NCBI GenBank assembly: GCA_905221605.1
Contig: CAJNDS010001112.1
Coordinates: 2,146,972 to 2,210,971, forward strand
From: Symbiodinium natans
Taxonomy: Eukaryota; Sar; Dinophyceae; Suessiales; Symbiodiniaceae
Direction: 5' to 3'
DNA: 64,000 nucleotides
Shown: positions 57,592 to 64,000 of the stretch, piece after piece
How positions within the stretch are numbered: the stretch's first letter is position 1
How the letters are laid out: every line of letters begins with the position of its first letter
Notes under the pieces: generated by a model
What the model was told of the DNA's origin: nothing
Databases searched by the model: none
The model's input: only the letters and a program-made list of their open reading frames with translations
Program-made: the position numbers and the translations under genes

Positions 57592-59414
57592 CGAGGGGTT
57601 GAACTAGGTTAGTATGGAGAAGCATGACTTCAGGCTTTGGCTTAAAAGGGGTCCATCCCTGTAACCCTTGAACCCCAAAACCCTAAACCCTAAACCCTAA
57701 ACCCTAAACCCTAAACCCTAAACCCTAAACCCTAAACCCGAACCCCAAACCCCCGCCACACCCTTGGTGCGAGGTCACGCCAACGGAGCTTCTGTCATCG
57801 GCAGCTTGGTAGCCCCAGTGGTGCCTCTTTTTTTGTTTCGTCCCGGGCTCCCTTCTTTAAAGTGACCAACCCCAAAAAGGGGTGCCTTAGGGTTTAGGGT
57901 TTAGGGTTTAGGGTTTAAGGTTTAGGGGTGCCCTCAGTAGAATATGGTTACTGTGCTACCAAGGTAAAGGAGAAGATGTATGCTGCCGCCTACTCCTCAC
58001 AGCTTCAGAAGAACGAGGGCCCAAGGACCATTGGCTCGCGGGGTTTAGGGCTTAGGGTTTAGGGTTTAGTAAGGGTTCAGGGTTCAGGGTAACCCTAAAC
58101 CCTAAACGCTGTGTAAACCCTAAACCCTCAGCCCTGCAAACCTTGGGGACCTGCATACTATATGCTTGAGCCCTAAAGCTACTATATAGGAACCCCCTTG
58201 AAGGCCCAAGTACATACTGTATAGGACAGTTCTGCTTTCTTTCTTGTGAGGCCTTAGGGTTTAGGGAAGCCAAAGAAAGGGTTTAGGAGGGATCCCAAGA
58301 TCCCTCACCCTCAGCTTGTTTCCTTACTGAGCTTGGTAAGTTCATCCAGCTTCTTCGGCTTAGTGACGGTTTAGGGATTAGGGTTTAGGGTTTAGGGGAC
58401 TGTCCATAGGTTTCGGAGTTTTGGGGTCTTCTGTTTGGGCATCAGTTTGGGCATACCTGGGGGACAAGAAAGCTAGCACCTGAAGGAATGCAGGCGTCAT
58501 TCTATACAACGTGCCCATCTTCCGCATGGTGCAGCCTCTTGGACCTAAACCCTAAACCCTAAACCCTAAACCCTAAACCCTAAACCCTAAACCCTAAACC
58601 CAGTTTGGGGTGTGGTAGTAGCAAGAAGGCTACGCGCAACATCATGGCCGGCCAGAGGAAGGTGCCCCAAACCCCCAAAACCCTCAAGGAAGACCTGGCT
58701 GCAAAGGGTTTGGGGTGGCCCCTTAACCCGTAAACCCTCAAACCCTCAAACCCTCAAACCCTCAAACCGTCAAACCTTAAACCCGAAACCCTAAACCCTA
58801 AACCCTCAACCCTAAACCCTAAACCCTAAACCCTAAACCCTAAACCCTAAACCCTAAACCCTAACACGATCTCAGGCCACGGGCGCTGGCATTTGCCTTC
58901 GCAGTGAATGAGGAGAGCGGGAACATTGCCATGAGCAGCTTGGACCCCCAAAGACAGGGACTGCGACTGGGGTTTAGGGTTATAGGGTTTATAGGGATTA
59001 AAGGGCTTATAGGGTTTGTGGGGTTTATAGGGTTTGTAGGTTTGTAGGGCTTATAGGGTTTATAGGGTTTATAGGGTTTATAGGGTTTATAGGGTTTAGG
59101 GTTTAGGAGGAGGGAGACAAGGAAAGGAAGAGCCGCTGATCTTTGATTGACCACAGTCACAGGCTGCTTAGGATTAGCCATGATAGAGAGACCAGTCTAC
59201 TCCCGCAAGGAAGAAGTTTGGTTTGTAGGGTTTAGGGTTTGGGGGGAAGCCTGCTGCAGGGGGGGGGGGGGGGGCTAAGGGGGTTTAGGGGGGTTTTGGG
59301 TCTATGAAAGGGTTCAGGGCCTCCCTCCATCACCCCAACCCTGTGAACGCTGAATGAGTCGAAGTCTGAGGCGAGCTGCTCCTTACGAGCCAGGACCAAG
59401 GTCACTACGGGAGT

Positions 59415-59445
<31 letters not shown>

Positions 59446-61569
59446 GGGCAAAGGTCTTTGCCATGCTTAGGGTTTAGGGTTTAGGGTTTAGGGTTTAGGG
59501 TTTAGGGTTTAGGGTTTAGGGTTTAGGGTTTAGGGTTCAGGCGATTTGGCCCGATTAGGGTGGTTGCGAGGCGGCAGGGCAAGCCGGTTGCAGGAGGTTT
59601 TTGGGGGCTTGGGTTTCTCTTTTCAGACATGTTTTGTATTGTTTGGGATGTTTCCCCTTTACTGCGAGTATAAGGGGGAAAATCCCAAGTTTAGGGTTGC
59701 TTGAGACTTCCAGAGCCTTCCCTAGGCCCTGATGTCGTGAATACTCTTATTTTGAGGGTGCTCATCTGCAGCTGTAGTCGTAGCCTTATCACGCAGTACG
59801 CTGAGGGAGGGGGGAGAGGGGGGAAGGGGGGAGAGGGGGGGAAGGGGGGGGGGGGGGGGGGGGGGGGGGTACCCTTTTTTTGAACGTTGTTTCAAATCAT
59901 TGAGCCGTTGTTTTGGGCTGGCTGTTTTGGGGACATGCCTCCGACTGGGAGTGGTTTGTTGGGAAGCTGAATTCGGGTTGAGGGCTTGTGGCGTGTTGAA
60001 GAGAACCAAGAAATTAGCCAGCGATCAGCGATGATTCACTGTTCTTTCGTCACATGTACAACTGGGAAACATGCTGTGATGACAGCTATGTTCCAGTTTG
60101 CAGCTTTGTCCACCCCGCTGCAAGGTGTCCTGCCACTTGCCGGCATTGGACACGGGAGGTGGCCCTAAACCCTAAACCTAAACCCTAAACCCTAAACCCT
60201 AAACCCTAAAATCCGGCCCCCAGAGGGAAGGGCCCCTGCTCTACTAGTTTAAGGTTTAAGGTTTAGGGTTCAGGGTTTAGGGTTTAGGGTTTAGGGTTTT
60301 CGAATGCGTCTAACCTCATGTACAGGTCCTCGCATCAGTTGAAGCCCAGAACTTCGCACAGAACCGCAAGGACTTAAGCTCTTGAAGCACACAATTGTCA
60401 CAAACCACGGACCTAAACCCCAAACTGACAAACCACACCTCTGCTGCGCCCAAGGAACCATTACTTCGATCACCACCCGGGCCGCGCCTTTTTGGAGGAC
60501 AAGTGGAACTACAAGATGTTCTGGTCAGGCCCGCCTCTCGGGTTTTGGGGTTGAGGGGTTAGGGGTTTGGGGGTTTAGGGGTCTAGGGGTTTAGTTTAGG
60601 GGTTAGGGGTGTAGGTGTGTAGGGGTTTAGGGGTTTAGGGGTTTAGGAGTTTAGGGGTTTAGGGGTTTCTTTAGGTTTAGGGGTTTATTGAGGTTTAGGG
60701 GTTTAGGGGTTTAGGGTTTAGGAGTCTAGGGGTGTAGGGGTTTCGGGGTTCAGGGGTTTAGAGCTTTAGGAGTGGGCTTCGGCCGCTTGAGCTCTTTCCC
60801 GGCATGCTCACCCAAGCTCGGATGCAAAAGGGCTTTAGCGTTTCGGGGAGACTCGGCAGTCCTGGGCAAATAAAACTCCCTCCCTGCCTGGCCTCCTTGT
60901 CACGCCCCATGTGGAGCAGCTTCGGCTGTCATGGTCTAGCAGGTTCTTGATTTTGGATTTATGGGTTTCGGGTTTGGGGTTAGGGGCATGGCTCTCTACC
61001 AACACTTGTTTGCGGAAGGCTCCAACCACACGGCCATCGTGACTTGGCGGTCCTTGCTGAAGACCGCGCTTTTTTGAGTTCTGAGATGTGTCAACGACCT
61101 GACTCAACAGTTGCAACGGACGGTCTCTGTTCAGACTGCACAACATCCACGCACAATGACAGCCATCAGCCATGAAGCGACCCTTTTTAGGTGCACTACT
61201 GGGCTGTGAAGCCCTCGGAGGGTCTGCGCTGCTTTGTGCGAGAGCACTCAAAGGACTGCGTCAGCTGCCAGTCAGGCTTCGTAGGTCCCGCCAATTTTCA
61301 GGTTACAGAGCAGATAGTAGTTTAAAGTTTAGGGATTATAGGACAAGCTGGATGGATGGATGCTGCCCTGGCCTCAGTTCCAGTCTTAAACCCTACACCC
61401 TACACCCTACACCCTACACCCTACACCCTAAACCCTAAACCCTAAACCCTAAACCCTAGGGATTCTAGGGCTCTCAGAGGAGAACTGTGCGAAGATAGAC
61501 GCCGGGCTCATTCCCGAGAAGCTCAAGCACGTCGACTTCCAGGGCGCTCCTCGTGCCAGCTTTTTGTGA
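56356..61569 (+). CDS. Glycosyltransferase gene (GT-A fold, GT8-like), multi-exon
   Basis: Predicted sugar-nucleotide-dependent glycosyltransferase. Family hallmarks appear in the expected order in separate + strand exons: GTYMRLDVPQIL (56356-56477), RHVLYTDLDILWW with the metal-binding DxD (56883-56976), GVILYNVPIFRMVQPLG (58494-58545), FLEDKWNYKMFW (60429-60528) and VHYWAVKPSEGLRCF (61191-61325); last exon ends TGA at 61569. Introns carry introners M and A, G tracts and heptamer arrays. The exon chain is not fully resolved, some intermediate frames may not belong, and the 5' end is not fixed. Confidence 0.6.
56478..56671 (+). mobile_element. Introner family M, copy 1, with telomere array
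   Basis: GATCCT, then GTCATAGTTGGGTACC ... TCCTATCCCAACCATGAAAT, AG, GATCCT (6-bp TSD). A CCCTAAA array (56551-56652) is inserted near the right end; ATCC lies on both sides of it. Second copy at 62413. Confidence 0.85.
56883..56976 (+). CDS. Glycosyltransferase DxD exon
   Basis: Acceptor AAGGTTCAG. RWCRPQLRLHKRHVLYTDLD, then ILWWRKARADP. VLYTDLDILW is the DxD metal-binding strand of GT-A glycosyltransferases. Confidence 0.6.
57066..57196 (+). CDS. Possible exon of the glycosyltransferase region
   Basis: VLTTCLSMLVLVPFPLWRQS, then PCSCIDTAAYHQMRLSLPAF. Flanked by TTTGGGG and TTTAGGG arrays. Confidence 0.35.
57245..57330 (+). CDS. Possible exon of the glycosyltransferase region
   Basis: KRLSYAPSFYLNSIGGFLNP, then DRPNP, TAA. 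NSIGGFLN resembles the conserved asparagine-glycine stretch of such enzymes, weakly. Confidence 0.45.
57552..57591. repeat. Poly-G tract of about 35 bp
   Basis: The longest homopolymer in the window, inside an intron. Length is likely variable. Confidence 0.9.
57746..58043 (+). CDS. Two exons joined across introner A
   Basis: Exons 57746-57803 and 57964-58043; GC-AG, phase 0: HPWCEVTPTELLSSA|VKEKM, then YAAAYSSQLQKNEGPRTIGS. Part of the glycosyltransferase region. Confidence 0.55.
57804..57963 (+). mobile_element. Introner A, copy 8, with array flanked by GGGGTGCC
   Basis: GCTTGGTAGCCCCAGTGGTG ... GTTACTGTGCTACCAAG. Inside, GGGGTGCC, a TTTAGGG array (57889-57928), then GGGGTGCC again; other A copies have this word once. 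Confidence 0.9.
58288..58336 (+). CDS. Short exon with GTAAGT donor
   Basis: RDPKIPHPQLVSLLSL followed by GTAAGTTC. Confidence 0.4.
58494..58545 (+). CDS. Glycosyltransferase exon GVILYNVPIFR
   Basis: Acceptor GGAATGCAG. VILYNVPIFRMVQPLG. Matches the N/T-x-G-V-x-x-x-N-x-x-x-x-R pattern following the DxD in GT8-like enzymes. Confidence 0.55.
58618..58737 (+). CDS. Lysine-rich exon
   Basis: SKKATRNIMAGQRKVPQTPK, then TLKEDLAAKGLGWPLNP, TAA in a CCCTAAA/CCCTCAAA array. A second frame is open. Confidence 0.45.
58873..58976 (+). CDS. Exon
   Basis: Acceptor CGATCTCAG. PRALAFAFAVNEESGNIAMS, then SLDPQRQGLRLG, into an array. Confidence 0.5.
58977..59105 (+). repeat. GGGTTTATA nonamer array
   Basis: GGGTTTATA units with TTTAGGG at both ends: a 9-bp derivative of the heptamer. 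Confidence 0.9.
59150..59255 (+). CDS. Exon
   Basis: Acceptor TTGACCACAG. TGCLGLAMIERPVYSRKEEV, then WFVGF, then a decayed heptamer run and a G18 tract. Confidence 0.45.
59351..59650 (+). CDS. Two possible exons between G tracts
   Basis: 59351-59415 (TLNESKSEASCSLRARTKVT) and 59537-59650 (RFGPIRVVARRQGKPVAGGF, then WGLGFLFSDMFCIVWDV), separated by a G24 tract and a 10-unit array. The second runs into a small E element (59645-59690). Confidence 0.4.
59700..59805 (+). CDS. Possible exon
   Basis: RLPEPSLGPDVVNTLILRVL, then ICSCSRSLITQYAE, then a GGGGGGA minisatellite and a G25 tract. Confidence 0.35.
59915..60166 (+). CDS. Exon region, two competing frames
   Basis: One frame: LAVLGTCLRLGVVCWEAEFG, then KRTKKLASDQR, TGA. 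Another: RVEENQEISQRSAMIHCSFV, then AVMTAMFQFAALSTPLQGVL. Both are open for 45-60 codons. Confidence 0.4.
60326..60385 (+). CDS. Short exon
   Basis: Acceptor CATGTACAG. VLASVEAQNFAQNRKDLSS, TGA. Confidence 0.5.
   Translation, partial: VLASVEAQNFAQNRKDLSS
60429..60528 (+). CDS. Glycosyltransferase exon with KWNYK motif
   Basis: RPRNHYFDHHPGRAFLEDKW, then NYKMFWS. The LPxxWNxKxYW-type motif precedes the C-terminal HxxxxKP motif in these enzymes. A GC donor follows at 60529. Confidence 0.6.
60540..60765 (+). repeat. GGGGTTTA-type array
   Basis: Irregular GGGGTTTA/GGGGTTAG units between two glycosyltransferase exons. No open frame runs through it. Confidence 0.85.
60856..61079 (+). CDS. Exon region in the glycosyltransferase gene
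   Basis: 60856-60960 open (KTPSLPGLLVTPHVEQLRLS); 60984-61079 open from an ATG (MALYQHLFAEGSNHTAIVTW, then RSLLKTALF, TGA). Membership not proven. Confidence 0.4.
61191..61325 (+). CDS. Glycosyltransferase C-terminal catalytic exon
   Basis: Acceptor CCTTTTTAG. VHYWAVKPSEGLRCFVREHS, then KDCVSCQSGFVGPANFQVTE, TAA (or an internal donor). HYWAVKP fits the HxxxxKP metal/UDP motif of GT8-like glycosyltransferases. Confidence 0.6.
   Translation: MHYWAVKPSEGLRCFVREHSKDCVSCQSGFVGPANFQVTEQIVV
61469..61569 (+). CDS. Terminal exon
   Basis: Acceptor GATTCTAG. LSEENCAKIDAGLIPEKLKH, then VDFQGAPRASFL, TGA. Probably the last glycosyltransferase exon. Confidence 0.5.
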
Positions 61570-61769
61570 GCCGTCTTCTTGTTGAAGGGTTTGGGGTTTG
61601 GGGTTTAGGGTTTGGGGTTTAGGGTTTAGGGTTTAGGGTTTGGTGTTTAGGGTTTAGGGGTTGGGGTCTAGGGTTCCGGGTTTACTTTAGGGTTTGGGAT
61701 TTGTAGGGGGTGGGATATATGGGCCTTCTTGAAGTTCGTTTTGGGCAATGTGCAAGGGTTCTTAGACTC

Positions 61770-61862
61770 TTTAGAGCTGTTTTGGCTTTTTCCTGTCGAG
61801 GGAAGCCCAGGTAGAAGAGTTGGGGTTGATCCAGGGGCTGATGCCTCCACTTTCTGGCGGTT
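61770..61862 (+). CDS. Exon
   Basis: Acceptor ACTCTTTAG. LFWLFPVEGSPGRRVGVDPG, then ADASTFWR, into an array. A second frame is open. Confidence 0.4.
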
Positions 61863-62062
61863 TAGGGTTTAGGGTTTAGGGTTTAGGGTTTAGGGTTCCG
61901 AACTTCCAGATCCTAACCCTAAACGCACGTACTCCAAGCGCCAAAAAAAGCCTGAACTCTAAGCCCCTAGGCCCGAAACCGGTGCTGTTGGACCCCACTA
62001 CGCCCACCCCTAAACCTTGGGATGTGTCCCCGTTTTAATCTTCCCCATCTGGTAGATACTAT

Positions 62063-62243
62063 AGGGGTCGGAAGAATTACGAATCGTTTTCCCTGAGGGT
62101 CCCTTGATAAATAAATATATAAAATACCCCCCCCCCCCCCCCCCCCCCCGCCCCCCCAAAACCCTAAACCCTACACCCTAAACCCTAAACCCTAAACCCT
62201 AAACCCTAAACCCTATTCTAATTATTAAGGCCCCTATATTAGG
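62063..62243. mobile_element. Introner F, copy 5, C tract plus telomere array
   Basis: GGGGTCGGAAGAATTACGAA, C28 tract, AACCCTA array (62159-62214), ACCCTATTCTAATTATTAAG, GGCCCCTATATTAG. Other F copies have ACCCTATTC once here, so the array grew at a heptamer-like word. Confidence 0.85.
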
Positions 62244-62246
62244 CTA

Positions 62247-62500
62247 AGCTGTGGCGCCGGCCTCCGGAGATGAAGTTGAAGCCGAAAGAAGGCAACCCAA
62301 GTGCATGGTTTAGGGTTTAGGGTTTAGGGTCTAGGGTTTAGGGTTTAGGGTTTAGGGTTGTGCATGGTGAGCCCTGACAACTCACAAAGCAGCATAGCTA
62401 CGGTTCATCTCTGTCATAGTGGGGTAACATGTTACAATTTTAAGGGTACTTAAATAAGGAATAGAATCTTTAAAACTTTAATCCTATCCCAACCATGAAC
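62247..62500 (+). CDS. Exons around an array flanked by TGCATGG
   Basis: 62247-62301 (LWRRRPPEMKLKPKEGNP) and from 62358 (LCMVSPDNSQSSIATVHL), joinable in phase 1 with GT (62302) and AG (62357). The array lies between TGCATGGT and TGCATGGT. Introner M copy 2 follows at 62413. Confidence 0.5.
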
Positions 62501-62512
62501 TCGTCATAAGTT
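62413..62512. mobile_element. Introner M, copy 2 (no array)
   Basis: CTGTCATAGTGGGGTAACAT ... AATCCTATCCCAACCATGAA. Shows the state of the element without the insertion seen in copy 1. Confidence 0.85.
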
Positions 62513-62538
62513 CACAAGCAGCTCTGAACCCTAAGCCC

Positions 62539-62625
62539 GGCCGTCTCATTGTAGCAACTGCCTTGCATCTTCCCGCTTCCACGTTGTGCCTCGCCCCACG
62601 CTCCTTTGCTTTATGGGGTCCTTAG
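62539..62625 (+). CDS. Exon before introner P
   Basis: GRLIVATALHLPASTLCLAP, then RSFALWGP, TAG at the P terminus. Confidence 0.45.
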   Translation, partial: GRLIVATALHLPASTLCLAPRSFALWGP

Positions 62626-62735
62626 GGGGGGGGGGGGGGGGAGGCTTCATGGGGGGGTAGGTGCCTATAGGGAACCTCAGAAAGTTTGGGGAGCCTTAGG
62701 GAGTAGTGGGGAGTATTAGGGAACCCTGGGTTGAG
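62623..62735. mobile_element. Introner P, copy 2
   Basis: G21 tract, CTTCATGGGGGGGTAGGTGC, AAAGTTTGGGGAGCC, GGGGAGTATTAGGGAACCC, GAG. AG at 62734-62735 is the acceptor of the next exon. Confidence 0.75.
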
Positions 62736-63239
62736 CCCTACTACAAGCCCAGGAAGCCCTGTCGCTCGCCATCAGCCTGGATGCGAACCTGACTTTCATG
62801 CAGGAACTACTTGTACCGGCCTGGATTTGCGGAGCTATTTATAGCAGTAGGGTTCAGGCTTTGTTGGTTTTCGAGTGTACTGCTGGTGGTTTGTGCTTTC
62901 AAGACCCATTGTTCATTGTGACAGCTCGCCGGATTCGTTACACGCAGTGGCTCTCCCAAGTATGCCGGAGGCACGTTCCTCAGCCTGTGCGCCAGTCCAA
63001 AACTGTCACAGCAGAACGATGCTTTGCGCAGCAGCTTCATCGTAAGTCCCAGCATGAAAAAAGGCCCTTTGCTGCAATATTTTCAACACAGGCCGTTGAA
63101 ATTACACTTGTACTTCAAGTTTGGGCCCTATATACCTTTACTGAAGAGCATGACCCTCAACCCTCAGCCCCATCAAGAGGAAGCTCTGGCTGCCTACGAC
63201 CGATACTCAGAGCTCCGAGATCTGGCCCTGGCGCAGTGA
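62736..63239 (+). CDS. Two-exon C-terminal gene part, helical
   Basis: Exons 62736-63041 and 63169-63239, GT (GTAAGT)-AG, phase 1. Reads LQAQEALSLAISLDANLTFM, a long middle (SRVQALLVFECTAGGLCFQD, TARRIRYTQWLSQVCRRHVP), then FAQQLHPHQEEALAAYDRYS and ELRDLALAQ, TGA. EALxLAISLDANL and EALAAYDRYSEL look like TPR-type helices, but no full repeat is visible. Confidence 0.6.
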
Positions 63240-63337
63240 GATGTGGCATCTTCCGATCGCACGCGCGCGGAGCGCGCGAGCGAGCCTCACACGGACGAGT
63301 TCCAGCAGCAACCCGAATGTCGGAAGGCTTCAAGTAG

Positions 63338-63420
63338 ACTCAGTAGACAAATAAGACCTGCATTGGGGTCTAAAGTCTGCAAATAATCCCTACTGTTGGA
63401 TTCTTTGGAGCCTTTAGGGG
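63338..63420. mobile_element. Introner I, copy 3
   Basis: GACAAATAAGACCTGCATTG, GGGTCTAAAGTCTGCAA, CTTTGGAGCCTTTAGGG. 63421-63560 has a GAAAGAGCC / GGCTCTTTT hairpin and no exon. Confidence 0.75.
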
Positions 63421-63570
63421 AAGCACGAAGCCCTTAGCTAGGACTACGTGGTTACCCCTCTCCCCCTAACAATAGACCCCATGACCACATGACTTGTACC
63501 TGGGTCCCCTAAATGGCTCCCGAAAGAGCCTGTATGGCTCTTTTTGTGGGGAGCCTGTGACTGGGATGGG

Positions 63571-63634
63571 CTTGCAGCTCCCCCGATCTCCCTCGCCTGA
63601 AGCAAGTCCCTTTCATGGGAGTACCCTAAACACT
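63571..63634 (+). CDS. Short exon
   Basis: Acceptor GGCTTGCAG. LPRSPSPEASPFHGSTLNTK, P, TAA. Confidence 0.4.
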
Positions 63635-63689
63635 AAACCCTAAACCCTAAACCCTAAACCCTAAACCCTGAGGGAATAGCAGCCCATCC

Positions 63690-63812
63690 TGGGAGGTTTT
63701 GAAGGACCCAGGACGAAGCATTTGGCGTCCATCCATGTTGCTGAGCTGACTCCATCAACTGCCTGTGGAGGGTCGGAGAACAATCGGTGCGCCTCCTTGC
63801 TGACCTCTCTCT
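63690..63812 (+). CDS. Exon running into a CT microsatellite
   Basis: EGPRTKHLASIHVAELTPST, then ACGGSENNRCASLLTS; then (CT)n. Confidence 0.45.
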
Positions 63813-63895
63813 GTCTCTCTGTCTCTCGCTCTCCCTCCCCTCCCCTCCCTCCCTCCCCCTCCCTCCCTCCCTCCCTCCGTCCCTCCCTCCCTCCA

Positions 63896-63965
<70 letters not shown>
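63808..63965. repeat. CT/CCCT microsatellite
   Basis: (CTCT)n and (CCCT)n. Frames on either strand are artefacts. Confidence 0.9.
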
Positions 63966-63967
<2 letters not shown>

Positions 63968-64000
63968 TGAACGGTGAAGGACAGCAGTTTCAGGGTTTTG

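Larger units (their letters stand above)
1..64000. repeat. Dispersed telomere-type heptamer arrays (whole window)
   Basis: TTTAGGG arrays and their complement CCCTAAA occur well over a hundred times, from 2 to about 27 units, in both orientations, between and inside exons. They are nearly absent from about 33.0-43.4 kb. Variants form their own homogeneous runs (CCCTAAG, CCCCTAAA, TTTAGGC, TTTGGGG). TTTAGGG is the telomere unit of plants, many algae and dinoflagellates. Flanking sequence is unique on both sides, so these are interstitial arrays and not a chromosome end. Confidence 0.95.

Overview
The window looks like nuclear DNA of a dinoflagellate; genus and species cannot be read from it. 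Four things point there. TTTAGGG-type telomere heptamers (written as TTTAGGG or CCCTAAA) occur throughout. Protein-like exons of about 40-350 nt are essentially all on the + strand over 64 kb. Many introns fit only if the 5' splice site is GC (sometimes GT or GA) and the 3' end is AG followed by G. Many introns are short elements with terminal inverted repeats (TIRs) and target-site duplications (TSDs), i.e. introners, which are described in dinoflagellates. No bacterial operons, rRNA, tRNA or spliced-leader gene were seen. Exons were called by eye from reading frame, splice sites and protein-like composition, so individual borders are uncertain and overlapping frames sometimes compete.

Layout. 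0.1-23.5 kb: dense + strand exons separated by heptamer arrays and introners; none of these genes could be named. 23.9-26.7 kb: a degenerate ~790-bp tandem repeat, then inverted AAACCATT arrays. 27.0-33.1 kb: exons again. 33.3-38.0 kb: a satellite block (a 9-bp/31-bp higher-order repeat, then a 56-bp and a 55-bp satellite). 38.0-43.0 kb: polypurine/polypyrimidine DNA with three copies of an ~860-bp repeat and a further short repeat. 43.3-64.0 kb: exons with introners and arrays. The one recognisable gene is a GT-A type glycosyltransferase with exons scattered over about 56.36-61.57 kb (DxD motif, WNYK motif, HYWAVKP motif). A gene with a signal-peptide-like N terminus lies at 55.04-55.65 kb, and a two-exon C-terminal gene end at 62.74-63.24 kb.

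The main observation concerns the heptamer arrays. Each reads a stop codon in every frame within seven codons on both strands, yet open frames on either side often join in phase when the array is removed as a GC-AG or GT-AG intron. Arrays also sit inside introners, sometimes flanked by 5-8 bp duplications of the host sequence. Telomere-type DNA therefore appears to have been inserted repeatedly into genes and introners and tolerated as intron. At least 15 introner-like families (labelled A-Q here) can be separated by their termini. For nine copies, removing the element restores an open frame.
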